A DNA stretch of 64,000 nucleotides from Herbaspirillum sp. meg3 (GCF_002257565.1 NZ_CP022736.1:62001-126000), one strand, 5' to 3'. Shown: positions 25,861-37,124, counted from the first letter of the stretch. Notes: a model not told the origin generated them from the letters alone. A program made the numbers and translations.

Positions 25861-25878
25861 GGTCTGACCAGTCAGACC
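25861..25878. promoter_or_regulatory. Operator-like palindrome for the GntR regulator
   Basis: GGTCTGAC-CA-GTCAGACC is a perfect 8-bp inverted repeat with a 2-nt spacer, 16 nt before the gntR start. It contains two GTNNNAC cores, the recognition pattern of FadR-type GntR proteins. Autoregulation is likely (inference). Confidence 0.7.
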
Positions 25879-25894
25879 AAAAAAGGGAAAACCG

Positions 25895-26578
25895 ATGAGC
25901 ATGCCCAATATTGCCGCGCAAACATTGCAACGCCAGATCCTGTCCGGGACGTACAAGACCGGACAGATGCTGCCCGGTCAGCGCGATCTCGCCGAGTCGC
26001 TGGGCATCAGCCGTGCCTCGTTGCGCGAAGCTTTGTCGATGCTGGAAGCATTGGGTTTCATCCGCTCCATGCCGGGCAAGGGCACGCTGGTGACCTCCGG
26101 CCGCAGCAATCCCGCCGCCAAGGCGAAGGCGACGTCGGCAGCGCCTTCTTCGGCAGAGCTGCAATCCACTTTTCAGCTGCGCTATATCTTCGAGCCTGAT
26201 GCCGCCGCATTGGCCGCACGCGTCATCAACGTGCACACCACGCCCCGTCTGTGGGGTGTCCAGGCGCGCTTTGAAGATGCGCTCAAGACCGTCGATCTGG
26301 TCAGTGCATCGCAGGCTGATCTGGCCTTTCATCAGTTGATCGCAGAATTGTCCGGCAACTCCGGCCTGCTGCAAATTTCCCGTGATTTCGAAACCCGCAT
26401 CAGCCACAGCCTGCGCTTGCCGTTCGCCGATCATTCGCGCATCTGGGAACCGGCAGAAGAACATCGCGCCATTGCCGCGGCAATTTCCGCAGGCGACGCC
26501 GATGGTGCCCGGGCGGCGATGCAGGTGCACTTGCTGCATACAGCGGCGCGTGCAGGCATTTCCTTTTTACAGCCATGA
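25895..26578 (+). CDS. GntR-family regulator, FadR subfamily
   Basis: This 227-residue regulator has an N-terminal winged helix (LPGQRDLAESLGISRASLREALSMLEALG) and a C-terminal FCD ligand domain (FHQLIAELSGN, EHRAIAAAISAGDADGARAAMQVHL, with the metal-binding His positions). It opens the cluster of transporter, amidase and ureidoglycolate lyase genes and probably represses it until a carboxylate intermediate binds. The FadR-type operator lies just upstream. Confidence 0.9.
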   Translation: MSMPNIAAQTLQRQILSGTYKTGQMLPGQRDLAESLGISRASLREALSMLEALGFIRSMPGKGTLVTSGRSNPAAKAKATSAAPSSAELQSTFQLRYIFEPDAAALAARVINVHTTPRLWGVQARFEDALKTVDLVSASQADLAFHQLIAELSGNSGLLQISRDFETRISHSLRLPFADHSRIWEPAEEHRAIAAAISAGDADGARAAMQVHLLHTAARAGISFLQP

Positions 26579-26709
26579 CCGTTTTGTTTCACCTCTGACT
26601 CACTTTTTATTCAGCTTTGCTTCAACTTAGATTCAACCTAGATACCACCCTGATTCACCGTAAAAAACCAAGTCCTCCATCACGTCGTTATCGTAAAGGA
26701 AGCATCAAC

Positions 26710-28362
26710 ATGAAACTGACCAAACCAAGCGCACTCACCCTGGCCTGTACATTGGCCTTTGGCTTGCTCTTCAGCGCCGGTGCGCACGCAGAAAAAGTCT
26801 TGCGCATCGCCATGACCGCGGGCGATATTCCGCGCACGCTGGGCCAGCCCGATCAAGGTTTTGAAGGCAATCGCTTCACCGGTATTCCGATGTACGACAG
26901 TCTGACGCAGTGGGATCTGTCCAAGGCCGACAAGCCCAGCGAAGTGATTCCCGATCTGGCAGTGTCGTGGGCGGTTGACGCCAAGGACAAGACCAAGTGG
27001 GTCTTCAAACTGCGCCCCGGCGTCAAGTTCCATGACGGCTCAGCTTTCAACGCCGATGCGGTGGTGTGGAACGTCAACAAGGTGCTCGACAAGGATGCGC
27101 CCAACTTCGACCCAAGCCAGGTCGGTGTGACCGCGTCGCGCATGCCGACGCTGCGTTCGGCCAAAAAGATCGACGACCTCACCGTCGAGCTGACCACGTC
27201 CGAGCCGGATTCTTTCCTGCCGATCAACCTGACCAACCTGTTCATGGCGTCGCCATTGCAATGGGCCAAGAAGCTGGCCGCCGTGCCGGGTTCGGTGAGC
27301 GACAAGGCCGAGCGCGCCAAGCAAGCCTGGGCTGCTTTCGCTGCCGATGCTTCCGGCACCGGCCCGTTCAAGATGACCAAGTTCGTGCCGCGCGAGCGTC
27401 TTGAACTGGCGAAGAATCCGGAATACTGGGATGCCAAACGCCGTCCGCAAATCGACAAGGTTGTGATGCTGCCGCTGCCGGAAGCCAACTCGCGCACCGC
27501 CGCGCTGCTGTCCGGTCAGGTCGACTGGATCGAAGCACCGGCGCCGGATGCGCTGGACACCATCAAGGCACGCGGCTTTAAGATCTATTCCAACCCGCAA
27601 CCGCACGTGTGGCCGTGGCAGTTGTCTTTCGTGCCAGGTTCGCCTTGGCTGGACAAGCGTGTCCGCTATGCCGCCAACCTGTGCGTGAATCGTCCGGCGA
27701 TGAAGCAACTGCTGGGTGGTCTGATGGGCGAGGCCACCGGCACGGTTGAGCCAGGTCATCCATGGCGCGGCAACCCGAGTTTCCATATCAAGTACGACCC
27801 GGACGGCGCACGCAAGCTGATGGCGGAAGCCGGTTATTCCGCTGCCAAGCCGCTCAAGGTGAAGGTGCAGATTTCGGCGTCCGGTTCCGGCCAGATGCAG
27901 CCGTTGCCAATGAACGAGTTCATGCAGCAAAACCTGAAAGCCTGCTTCTTCGATGTGCAGTTCGACGTCATCGAGTGGAACACGCTGTACACCAACTGGC
28001 GCATCGGCGCCAAGGATCCGAGCGCACACGGTGCGGATGCGGTGAACATCAGTTTCGCATCGATGGATCCGTTCTTTGCGATGGTGCGCTTCGTCAGCTC
28101 CAAGGCAGCGCCGCCGGTGTCGAACAACTGGGGTTTCTACAGCAACCCGGAAGTCGACGCCATCATCGCCAAGGCACGCACCACGTTTGACGCCAAACAG
28201 CGCGATGCCTTGCTGGCCCAGTTGCACGCCAAGATCGTCGATGAAGCGCCATTCGTCTGGGTGGCGCATGACACTGGTCCGCGCGCCCTCTCGGCGAAGG
28301 TCAAGGGTGTTGTGCAGCCGCAAAGCTGGTTCATCGATATCGCCACGATGTCGATGGATTGA
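26710..28362 (+). CDS. ABC transporter substrate-binding protein, family 5 (dipeptide type)
   Basis: This 550-residue periplasmic protein has a signal peptide (MKLTKPSALTLACTLAFGLL, cleaved after AHA) and the SBP_bac_5 signatures WVFKLRPGVKFHDGSAFNADAVVWN and TASGTGPFKM-like SGTGPFKMTKF. The ATG at 26710 has AAAGGAAG upstream; the longer ORF is rejected. It belongs to the DppA/OppA/GsiB superfamily but the context (amidase, ureidoglycolate lyase) suggests a ureide or amide rather than a peptide. It is 131 nt after the GntR gene, the first transport gene of the cluster. Confidence 0.9.
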   Translation: MKLTKPSALTLACTLAFGLLFSAGAHAEKVLRIAMTAGDIPRTLGQPDQGFEGNRFTGIPMYDSLTQWDLSKADKPSEVIPDLAVSWAVDAKDKTKWVFKLRPGVKFHDGSAFNADAVVWNVNKVLDKDAPNFDPSQVGVTASRMPTLRSAKKIDDLTVELTTSEPDSFLPINLTNLFMASPLQWAKKLAAVPGSVSDKAERAKQAWAAFAADASGTGPFKMTKFVPRERLELAKNPEYWDAKRRPQIDKVVMLPLPEANSRTAALLSGQVDWIEAPAPDALDTIKARGFKIYSNPQPHVWPWQLSFVPGSPWLDKRVRYAANLCVNRPAMKQLLGGLMGEATGTVEPGHPWRGNPSFHIKYDPDGARKLMAEAGYSAAKPLKVKVQISASGSGQMQPLPMNEFMQQNLKACFFDVQFDVIEWNTLYTNWRIGAKDPSAHGADAVNISFASMDPFFAMVRFVSSKAAPPVSNNWGFYSNPEVDAIIAKARTTFDAKQRDALLAQLHAKIVDEAPFVWVAHDTGPRALSAKVKGVVQPQSWFIDIATMSMD

Positions 28363-28449
28363 GTGCAGGTTTGAACTGACGTTGTAAACATTGCTGCCGG
28401 CATTGCGAGGGTAATGCCGGTGGCAAGAATGACTTACTGAAGACTCCCC

Positions 28450-29403
28450 ATGATTTCCTATCTGATCCGCCGTGTACTGTATGCCTTGCCCATCATGCTG
28501 GGCGTGGCGTTCCTGTGCTTCATGCTGGTTCATATCGCACCGGGCGATCCGCTGGTGTCGATTCTGCCACCGGATGCTTCCGTCGATTTGCAGAAGCAGC
28601 TGATGGAACTCTATGGTTTCAATCGCAGTTATCCCGAACAATTTTTCAGCTGGGTCTGGCGTGCCGTGCACGGCGACCTCGGCAGTTCCATCGCCACCGG
28701 AAGACCGGTCGCGCAAGAAGTCTTCAAGGCCGTCGGCAATACCTTCATGCTCGCCGCACTGGCGACACTGATCGGTTTCTTCTTCGGCTCGCTGTTTGGT
28801 TTTGTCGCCGGGTATTTCCGCAATTCCTGGGTCGACAAGATCGCTTCGTTCATCTCCGTGATCGGCGTGAGCGTGCCGCATTACTGGCTCGGCATGGTGC
28901 TGGTCATCATCTTTTCGTCGCAACTGATGTGGCTGCCCGCTACCGGTGCGGGGCCGGACGGTTCCGGCGCGTGGATCTGGGATTTTGAACACGTCAAGTA
29001 TCTGATCATGCCGGCGGTGACGATGTCCTTCATCCCCATGGGCATCATTGCGCGCACGGTACGCGCACTGGTGGCCGACATCTTGTCGCAGGAATTCGTG
29101 ATCGGCCTGAAAGCCCGTGGTCTCGGCGAGTTCGGCGTGTTTCGTCATGTGGTTAAAAACTGCGCACCGACCGCGATGGCTGTCATGGGCTTGCAGCTCG
29201 GCTATCTGTTGGGGGGGTCGATTTTGATCGAGACCGTATTCTCCTGGCCCGGCACCGGCTTCCTGCTGAATCAGGCGATTTTCCAGCGTGACCTGCCGCT
29301 GCTGCAAGGCACGATTCTGGTGCTGGCGCTGTTCTTCGTGTCGCTGAACCTGCTGGTCGACATCCTGCAAACCGTGTTCGATCCTCGCATAGAAAGGGCC
29401 TGA
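28450..29403 (+). CDS. ABC transporter permease, DppB type
   Basis: This 317-residue inner-membrane permease begins MISYLIRRVLYALPIMLGVAF, the standard DppB/OppB opening, with six TM segments and the EAA-loop VIGLKARGLGEFGVFRHVVKN. It forms the channel with the next gene, from whose start it is separated by 2 nt. The Walker-type ATPases follow. The substrate is defined by the binding protein upstream, not by this sequence. Confidence 0.93.
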   Translation: MISYLIRRVLYALPIMLGVAFLCFMLVHIAPGDPLVSILPPDASVDLQKQLMELYGFNRSYPEQFFSWVWRAVHGDLGSSIATGRPVAQEVFKAVGNTFMLAALATLIGFFFGSLFGFVAGYFRNSWVDKIASFISVIGVSVPHYWLGMVLVIIFSSQLMWLPATGAGPDGSGAWIWDFEHVKYLIMPAVTMSFIPMGIIARTVRALVADILSQEFVIGLKARGLGEFGVFRHVVKNCAPTAMAVMGLQLGYLLGGSILIETVFSWPGTGFLLNQAIFQRDLPLLQGTILVLALFFVSLNLLVDILQTVFDPRIERA

Positions 29404-29405
29404 TC

Positions 29406-30314
29406 ATGACACTGCAATCCATGCCGGCGACTGCTGCTGTTTCTTCTCTTCCTGCCGTAGCGCCCTACAAGCGCTCACGCGGCCACTGGGCCAATGTCAC
29501 CGCGCGCATCGTACGCAATCCACTGGCGATGATCGCTGCCGTGATCCTGCTGGCGCTGATCGGCATCGCCGTGTTCGCACCGTGGATCATGCCGGCCGAT
29601 CCCTTCGCTACCTCGATGTTCACCCGTCTCAAACCGATCGGCACGCCGGATCATTTCTTCGGCACGGATGAGCTGGGCCGGGATTTGCTGTCGCGCCTGA
29701 TGCTGGGCGGCCGGCTGTCGCTGTTCATGGGCATCACGCCTGTGCTGATGGCCTTCGTCATCGGCAGCGGCATCGGCATCCTCGCCGGCTATGCAGGCGG
29801 CTTCATCAACACCGCGATCATGCGCACCATCGACGTGCTGTATGCCTTCCCTTCGGTGCTGCTGGCGATTGCTCTGTCGGGCGCACTCGGCGCGGGTATC
29901 GTCAATGCGCTGACGTCGCTGACCATCGTCTTCATTCCGCAGATTGCGCGTATTGCCGAGAGCGTCACCACGCAGGTGCGCCGCAGCGACTACGTAGATG
30001 CAGCGCGGGCCTCAGGGGCGAGCGCTTTCACCATCGTGCGTGCGCATGTGCTGGGCAACGTGCTCGGGCCGATCTTCGTGTATTCGACCAGCCTGATTTC
30101 GGTGTCGATGATTCTGGCGTCGGGTTTGTCCTTCCTCGGCCTCGGCGTCAAGCCGCCTGAACCGGAGTGGGGTCTGATGCTCAACACGCTGCGCACGGCG
30201 ATCTACACGCAACCCTGGGTGGCGGCATTGCCGGGTGCCTTTATTTTTATCACATCGATTTCGTTCAACATGTTGTCCGACGGTTTGCGTTCGGCGATGG
30301 AGGTCAAGCAATGA
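29406..30314 (+). CDS. ABC transporter permease, DppC type
   Basis: This 302-residue permease has the DppC-type N-terminal region (ARIVRNPLAMIAAVILLALIG), the FGTDELGRDLLSRLMLGGRLSL signature seen as FFGTDELGRDLLSR and the EAA loop YVDAARASGASAFTIVRAHVL. It pairs with the DppB-like protein. Its stop overlaps the start of the ATPase gene (ATGA). Confidence 0.93.
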   Translation: MTLQSMPATAAVSSLPAVAPYKRSRGHWANVTARIVRNPLAMIAAVILLALIGIAVFAPWIMPADPFATSMFTRLKPIGTPDHFFGTDELGRDLLSRLMLGGRLSLFMGITPVLMAFVIGSGIGILAGYAGGFINTAIMRTIDVLYAFPSVLLAIALSGALGAGIVNALTSLTIVFIPQIARIAESVTTQVRRSDYVDAARASGASAFTIVRAHVLGNVLGPIFVYSTSLISVSMILASGLSFLGLGVKPPEPEWGLMLNTLRTAIYTQPWVAALPGAFIFITSISFNMLSDGLRSAMEVKQ

Positions 30315-31357
30315 CAGACGAACGCGATATCGGCGGACCGCGCCAGCCTCTGCTGCAGGTACGCAATCTGCTCAAACATTTTCCGCTGAAGGGCAAGGGA
30401 CTGCCTTTTGCTTCACCACGCAGCGCAGTACGCGCAGTGGATGGCGTCAACTTCGACATCCTCAAGGGGGAGACGCTCGGCGTGGTCGGTGAGTCCGGCT
30501 GCGGCAAGTCGACCACGGCACGTGTGTTGATGCAACTGATCAACCAGGACAGCGGCGAGCTGGTGTTCGACGGCGAAACGGTCGGCTCGCGCGCCTTGCC
30601 GCTGCGCCAGTTCCGCCGTCAGACGCAGATGGTGTTTCAGGATAGTTACTCCTCGCTCAATCCGCGCATGACCATCGAAGACTCGATCGCCTTCGCACCG
30701 ACCGTGCACGGCGTACCATCGCGCGCAGCGATTACCCGCGCCCGCGATCTGCTGGCGCGCGTCGGCTTGCAGCCTGAGCGTTTCGCCGGCCGCTATCCGC
30801 ATGAGCTTTCCGGCGGTCAGCGTCAGCGCGTCAATATCGCACGCGCTTTGGCGCTGGAACCGCGCCTGGTGATTCTTGACGAAGCCGTATCGGCGCTCGA
30901 CAAATCGGTCGAGGCGCAGGTGCTCAATCTGCTGCTCGACCTCAAGCAAGAGTTTGGCTTGACGTATCTCTTCATCAGCCACGATCTCAACGTCGTGCGC
31001 TTTATCTCCGACCGCGTGCTGGTGATGTATCTGGGTCAGGTGGTGGAGATCGGGTCGTCCGATCAGGTATTCGATCAGCCCAAGCATCCCTACACGCGCG
31101 CATTGCTGAAATCGATGCCCAGCATGGATCCGCTGCAACGCACGATGGAAGCGCCGCTGGCAGGCGATCCGCCGAACCCCATCAATCCGCCGAGCGGTTG
31201 CCGCTTCCACACGCGCTGCGCCTATGCCCAGCCGGTGTGCAGCCAGCGTGCGCCGGTATTCGCCAGCGATGACACAGGCCATGGTGTTTCCTGTCTGCGT
31301 TATGAAGCTGATACCGCATCCCTGTTTTCCGCTGCCGGCGAGGTGAACTATGCATGA
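30311..31357 (+). CDS. ABC transporter ATP-binding protein, DppF/OppF type
   Basis: This 348-residue ATPase has Walker A GESGCGKST, Q-loop MVFQDSYSSLNPRM, signature LSGGQRQRVNIARAL, Walker B LVILDEAVSALD and the C-terminal oligopeptide-transporter extension with a Cys cluster (GCRFHTRCAYAQPVC) that in relatives binds an Fe-S cluster. The ATG at 30311, not the upstream frame, is the real start, coupled to the permease gene. In this cluster the DppF-type gene precedes the DppD-type gene, the reverse of the dpp order. Confidence 0.92.
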   Translation: MTDERDIGGPRQPLLQVRNLLKHFPLKGKGLPFASPRSAVRAVDGVNFDILKGETLGVVGESGCGKSTTARVLMQLINQDSGELVFDGETVGSRALPLRQFRRQTQMVFQDSYSSLNPRMTIEDSIAFAPTVHGVPSRAAITRARDLLARVGLQPERFAGRYPHELSGGQRQRVNIARALALEPRLVILDEAVSALDKSVEAQVLNLLLDLKQEFGLTYLFISHDLNVVRFISDRVLVMYLGQVVEIGSSDQVFDQPKHPYTRALLKSMPSMDPLQRTMEAPLAGDPPNPINPPSGCRFHTRCAYAQPVCSQRAPVFASDDTGHGVSCLRYEADTASLFSAAGEVNYA

Positions 31358-32351
31358 CATGATTTCCCTGCGCGACCTGAACGTACAGTTCTTCGCGCCG
31401 AAGAAACTGATCCGCGCCGTCAATGGCGTCAATCTCACCGTCGGCCAGGGTGAAGTCGTGGCTCTGATCGGCGAATCCGGCTCGGGCAAGAGCGTCACAC
31501 TGCGTTCGATCATGCGCCTGCATTCAGAACGGTCGACGCGCATCAGCGGCGGTCTGGAAGTCGACGGCAAAGATGTGCTGAAGATGTCGCAGCGCGAACT
31601 GGCGGCCTTGCGCGGCGACACGGTAGCGATGATTTTTCAGGAGCCCTTGCTGGCGCTCGATCCGGTTTATACCGTCGGCGCACAAATCATCGAGGCGATT
31701 CGCCGCCACAAAAAAGTATCGAAGGCCGAAGCCCACAAACAGGCGCTGAGCCTGTTCGAAAAAGTCCGCATTCCCAGTCCTGAGCGCCGTCTCGACGCCT
31801 ATCCGCATGAGATGTCCGGCGGCATGCGCCAACGCGCAATGATTGCGCTGGCCTTGTCGTGCTCGCCCAAGGTATTGCTGGCCGATGAACCGACCACGGC
31901 GCTCGACGCGACGGTGCAGATCCAGATCCTCTTGTTGCTGCGCGATCTGCAAAAGGAGCTCGGCCTGTCTATCGTCTTCGTCACGCACGATATCGGCGCC
32001 GCAGCGGAAGTGGCCGATCGCATCGCCGTCATGTATGCAGGCAAGATCATCGAACAAGGTCCGGCGGCAGAATTGCTGACACGGCCGCGCCATCCCTACA
32101 CCTTGTCGCTGCTCAAGAGTCGCAGCCATGGCGCAATGCAAAAAGGCCAGCGTCTGGAAACCATCGGCGGTGCGCCGCCGGACCTGAGCAATCTGCCTGC
32201 GGGTTGTGCCTTTGCCGAGCGTTGCAAATACGCCGTCGCTGAATGCAGCAACGTACAGCCACGCGAAGAGACGCTGTCGCCCGGCCATGTCGTGAGCTGC
32301 CTGCGCGTGCATCAGATCCAAAATGCTGCAGTCAGTACTGCGACGAGTTGA
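31350..32351 (+). CDS. ABC transporter ATP-binding protein, DppD/OppD type
   Basis: This 333-residue ATPase overlaps the previous gene by 8 nt. Walker A is GESGSGKSV, signature MSGGMRQRAMIALALS, Walker B VLLADEPTTALD, and a C-terminal Cys cluster (GCAFAERCKYAVAEC) resembles other DppD/OppD proteins. It completes the five-component importer. Confidence 0.92.
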   Translation: MHDMISLRDLNVQFFAPKKLIRAVNGVNLTVGQGEVVALIGESGSGKSVTLRSIMRLHSERSTRISGGLEVDGKDVLKMSQRELAALRGDTVAMIFQEPLLALDPVYTVGAQIIEAIRRHKKVSKAEAHKQALSLFEKVRIPSPERRLDAYPHEMSGGMRQRAMIALALSCSPKVLLADEPTTALDATVQIQILLLLRDLQKELGLSIVFVTHDIGAAAEVADRIAVMYAGKIIEQGPAAELLTRPRHPYTLSLLKSRSHGAMQKGQRLETIGGAPPDLSNLPAGCAFAERCKYAVAECSNVQPREETLSPGHVVSCLRVHQIQNAAVSTATS

Positions 32352-32408
32352 ACCTGTCGTCAGCAATCAGATCCATTCATCATCCTTCTACGTCCGAAAG
32401 AATTATTC

Positions 32409-33611
32409 ATGTCCGCCGACGCACAAGCCGCACGTTGTTTCGTTCCTTATCCAGCACCTGCTTCGACAGCGATCTCGGCAGGCCCACTGTCCGGTATCCG
32501 TTTTGCGGTAAAAGACATTTTTGATGTTGCCGGCTTTCCGACCGGCTGCGGTAATCCGCACATGCTGGCGATGTCAGGCGTCAAGACGGCATCGGCGCCG
32601 TCTGTAGTGGCATTGGCGCAGGCGGGTGCAAAATTCGTCGGCAAGACCTACACGGACGAGCTGGCATTTTCGATGAACGGAAAGAATGCCCATTTCGGCA
32701 CGCCGCGCAACGGCGGCGCGCCTGACCGGATTCCCGGCGGCTCCAGTTCGGGGTCTGCCTCCGCGGTGTCCAACGGGCTGGCGGACGTTGCACTCGGTAC
32801 CGATACCGGCGGTTCCGTACGTGCTCCCGCCAGCCACTGCGGGCTGATCGGCCTGCGGCCGACGCATGCGCGCGTGAGCCTCAAGGGCTGTATGGACCTG
32901 GCCCCCTCATTCGATACCTGCGGCTGGTTCGCGCGCGACATCGATACCTTCTCGCGCGTGGGTGAAGTCCTGCTGCGTGAAGATACCTGTCTGCTGCCTG
33001 ACGGTGCGCCGTCGATGCCGCAGGTGCTGGTCGCGGCCGACGTACTGGCCTTGCTGGAGCCACGCGTGCAAGCGGTGTTCATGCAGACGCTGGAACGCCT
33101 GGCCGGTGTGATCGGCACGCCGCTGCCGGTCAAGACGGCGACGCCGTCGTTCGACGCCTTGTACTGGTCGTTCCGTTACATCCAGGGTTACGAAGCCTGG
33201 CAAAGCCATGGTGAAACCATCGTCCGTCATGACCTGCAACTCGGCCCCGGTGTCGCCGAGCGCTTTGCCTGGTCGAGCCAGATCACGCCGCAACAGATGG
33301 AAGAGCACAGCAACGTGCGCGACCGCTTCCGCGAAGATTTCCTGCGTCTGCTCGGCAGCGATCGCGTGATCATTTTGCCGAGCATGCCCGACATCGCGCC
33401 GCTGCTGAGCGAATCGGAACAAGTGCTGGAGAACTATCGAAACCAGGCCGTACGCATGCTGTGTCTGGCCGGATTGTCCGGTTGCCCGCAAATTTCGCTG
33501 CCGCTGATGACGCTCGACGGCGCGCCGTTCGGCTTCTCCATCATCGGCCCGCAGGGCAGCGATCAGGCCCTGATCCGCCTGTCGAGAAAGCTCATCGATG
33601 AACTTGCCTGA
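32409..33611 (+). CDS. Amidase-signature family hydrolase
   Basis: This 400-residue amidase has the Ser-Ser-Lys catalytic set: Lys 35 in FAVKDIFD, the GGSSSGSASAV cis-Ser loop and the nucleophile loop GTDTGGSVRAPASHCG. These enzymes hydrolyse amides or ureido groups. The protein is shorter than GatA and lacks the allophanate hydrolase C-terminal domain. In this cluster a ureide, oxamate-type or other small amide substrate is plausible, but the substrate cannot be read from the sequence. It overlaps the next gene by 14 nt. Confidence 0.87.
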   Translation: MSADAQAARCFVPYPAPASTAISAGPLSGIRFAVKDIFDVAGFPTGCGNPHMLAMSGVKTASAPSVVALAQAGAKFVGKTYTDELAFSMNGKNAHFGTPRNGGAPDRIPGGSSSGSASAVSNGLADVALGTDTGGSVRAPASHCGLIGLRPTHARVSLKGCMDLAPSFDTCGWFARDIDTFSRVGEVLLREDTCLLPDGAPSMPQVLVAADVLALLEPRVQAVFMQTLERLAGVIGTPLPVKTATPSFDALYWSFRYIQGYEAWQSHGETIVRHDLQLGPGVAERFAWSSQITPQQMEEHSNVRDRFREDFLRLLGSDRVIILPSMPDIAPLLSESEQVLENYRNQAVRMLCLAGLSGCPQISLPLMTLDGAPFGFSIIGPQGSDQALIRLSRKLIDELA

Positions 33612-34143
33612 TTCAAGCTCAGCAACCGCAAGCAAAGTCATCGTTGCGCAGGTGCTGACACCGGCGGCGTTCGCGCCGTTCGGTGATGTCATTGCTCCGG
33701 CCAAGGCACAGCCCTCGGCAAAGTCTGACAGCACGCCAATCAATGAAGGCACCGCCCAACGTTTTGACGACCTGACGCAACTTGACGTGAGCGAGCAGGG
33801 CGGCGAGGCCTGTGTGGCGATCTTTCGTACGCAGGACGGCACGCATGTAGCGCCTTATGCCCTGACCATGTTCGAGCGTCATTTGCTCGGTAGCCAGAGT
33901 TTTGTGCCGATGGCGCAGGGACGTGTGCTGGTGGTGGTGACGCAGGGCGGGGATACGCCGGATGAAGACGCGATTCAGGCCTTCGTTGTTGAACCTGGCC
34001 AGGGCGTCACACTCAGGCGTGGTGTCTGGCATCACCCGATGATCACCATCGGCGGTGCGGACGTGTTCGTGATCGAGCGCCGTGCAGCGCAAGTGGACTG
34101 CGAGATCATGCGCATCAAGGGGTGCTTTGTCGTGACGCTTTGA
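33598..34143 (+). CDS. Ureidoglycolate lyase-family protein (AllA-like)
   Basis: This 181-residue cupin-fold protein resembles E. coli AllA in several blocks: VLTPAAFAPFGDVI, ERHLLGSQSFVPM, QAFVVEPGQGV and VWHHPMITIGGADVFVIER. AllA splits ureidoglycolate to glyoxylate and urea, the last step of allantoin degradation. It overlaps the end of the amidase gene. An N-terminal extension of about 15 residues relative to E. coli AllA is likely. The family fit is clear; the exact substrate in this cluster is inferred. Confidence 0.82.
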   Translation: MNLPDSSSATASKVIVAQVLTPAAFAPFGDVIAPAKAQPSAKSDSTPINEGTAQRFDDLTQLDVSEQGGEACVAIFRTQDGTHVAPYALTMFERHLLGSQSFVPMAQGRVLVVVTQGGDTPDEDAIQAFVVEPGQGVTLRRGVWHHPMITIGGADVFVIERRAAQVDCEIMRIKGCFVVTL

Positions 34144-34282
34144 TGAGTTATGTGTGAGTACACCGGCCCTGTCAGCCGGAAAAGAGGAATCCTGAGATAA
34201 TGGCGTTGCTGCCGCGAAACTTTCCAGAGTTTTCGCGGCGCTTTCATTTTTGTCATTCCACTTTTCCCATTTTTAGGTCGCC

Positions 34283-35161
34283 ATGTTTTACGCGATAAGC
34301 TGTTTCCTCCTGTGGGGGCTGTTCCCGCTTTATTTCAAATTGCTGCAGGATGTCGGCTCCTTCGACATCGTGCTTCAGCGCATTTTCTGGTCGTTGCTGT
34401 TTCTCATCGTTGTGCTGACCTGGAAACGCCAGTGGGCATGGCTCGGCGAAGTCGCGCGCAAGCCGCGTGTGCTGCTCGGATTTTTGGTCAGCGCTTTGCT
34501 GTTGTCGGGCAACTGGGTGCTATACGTGTGGGCGGTTAACGCCGACCGCATCGTCGACGCCAGCCTCGGCTACTTCATGAGTCCGCTGGTCAGCGTGCTG
34601 CTGGGCTATGTCATCCTCAAGGAAAAGTTGCGCCCTTTGCAATGGCTGGCGGTGTTCATGGCGCTGGGTGCAGTGTTGTGGCTGACCTGGACGAACGGCG
34701 CCTTGCCGTGGATCGGGTTGACCATCGCCGCCACCTTCGGCATCTATGGCCTGCTGCGCAAGATCGCGCATCTCGGTGCGCTGGAGGGCCTAGCGCTGGA
34801 AACCATCCTGCTCTCGCCGCTGGTGCTGGCGATTCTCGCGGTGTCGGCGCTGCACGGCAGCAACGGCTTCTTGCAGGCATCGCTGTCGTCGCAGATCCTG
34901 CTGGCGCTGTCGGGGCCGGTGACGGCGATCCCTTTGCTGCTGTTCGCCCGTGCGGCGCGCCGGATTCCTTTGTCGCTGCTGGGTTTGCTGCAATACATCT
35001 CGCCTACGATGCAGTTGCTGACTGGGGTTTTCATCTACGACGAGCCGTTTGCCGGATCGCGCGCGAGTGGATTCATGGTGATTTGGGCCGCGCTGGCTGT
35101 ATACTCTCTGGAAGGACTGTGGCGGCTGTGGTCAGCCAAGGCCCGTCCGGCCGGCGTTTAG
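34283..35161 (+). CDS. rarD: EamA/RarD-family permease
   Basis: This 292-residue protein has ten predicted TM helices. The N-terminus (AISCFLLWGLFPLYFKLL) and blocks NWVLYVWAVNADRIVDASLGYF and GYFMSPLVSVLLGYV are diagnostic of RarD/EamA. The start lacks a clear RBS and a few residues may be missing. RarD proteins are metabolite/drug exporters of unknown physiological substrate (the E. coli gene was linked to chloramphenicol tolerance). It is 82 nt upstream of ettA on the same strand. Confidence 0.92.
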   Translation: MFYAISCFLLWGLFPLYFKLLQDVGSFDIVLQRIFWSLLFLIVVLTWKRQWAWLGEVARKPRVLLGFLVSALLLSGNWVLYVWAVNADRIVDASLGYFMSPLVSVLLGYVILKEKLRPLQWLAVFMALGAVLWLTWTNGALPWIGLTIAATFGIYGLLRKIAHLGALEGLALETILLSPLVLAILAVSALHGSNGFLQASLSSQILLALSGPVTAIPLLLFARAARRIPLSLLGLLQYISPTMQLLTGVFIYDEPFAGSRASGFMVIWAALAVYSLEGLWRLWSAKARPAGV

Positions 35162-35243
35162 TTGGTCAAGCTGCCCGGAAAGCGCCGCCGCATCACAAGT
35201 ATTTTTGCAAGTATTCTCCTATCTTATTACCTGGCATCCAAAC

Positions 35244-36911
<1,668 letters not shown>

Positions 36912-36969
36912 GCTGCACAACCGGCTGCAGCAAGCAGCCACCAGCAACCACCAGCAACACTGAAGATCA

Positions 36970-37002
36970 CAACGCCCCGTTTTCGGGGCGTTGTTGCTTT
37001 TC
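36970..37002 (+). terminator. Rho-independent terminator after ettA
   Basis: CAACGCCCCG-TTTT-CGGGGCGTTG (36970-36993) is followed by TTGCTTTT. It is a perfect 10-bp stem. Confidence 0.9.
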
Positions 37003-37124
37003 GGAATTGATTTTGTATCAGCGTGTAATGGTGCTCTGATTTCGTATTTTTTTGATCGTGGACAAGATGCTCGTGAGGTATAAGAGATGTCATTTTGATC
37101 ACGAAAAAATCATGCGGAGGCGAG

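Noticed and set aside
27040..29370. 776-codon minus-strand ORF across the binding-protein and permease genes
   Set aside because: His/Arg/Gln-rich antisense shadow of two clear ABC genes; it even spans their intergenic gap without sense.
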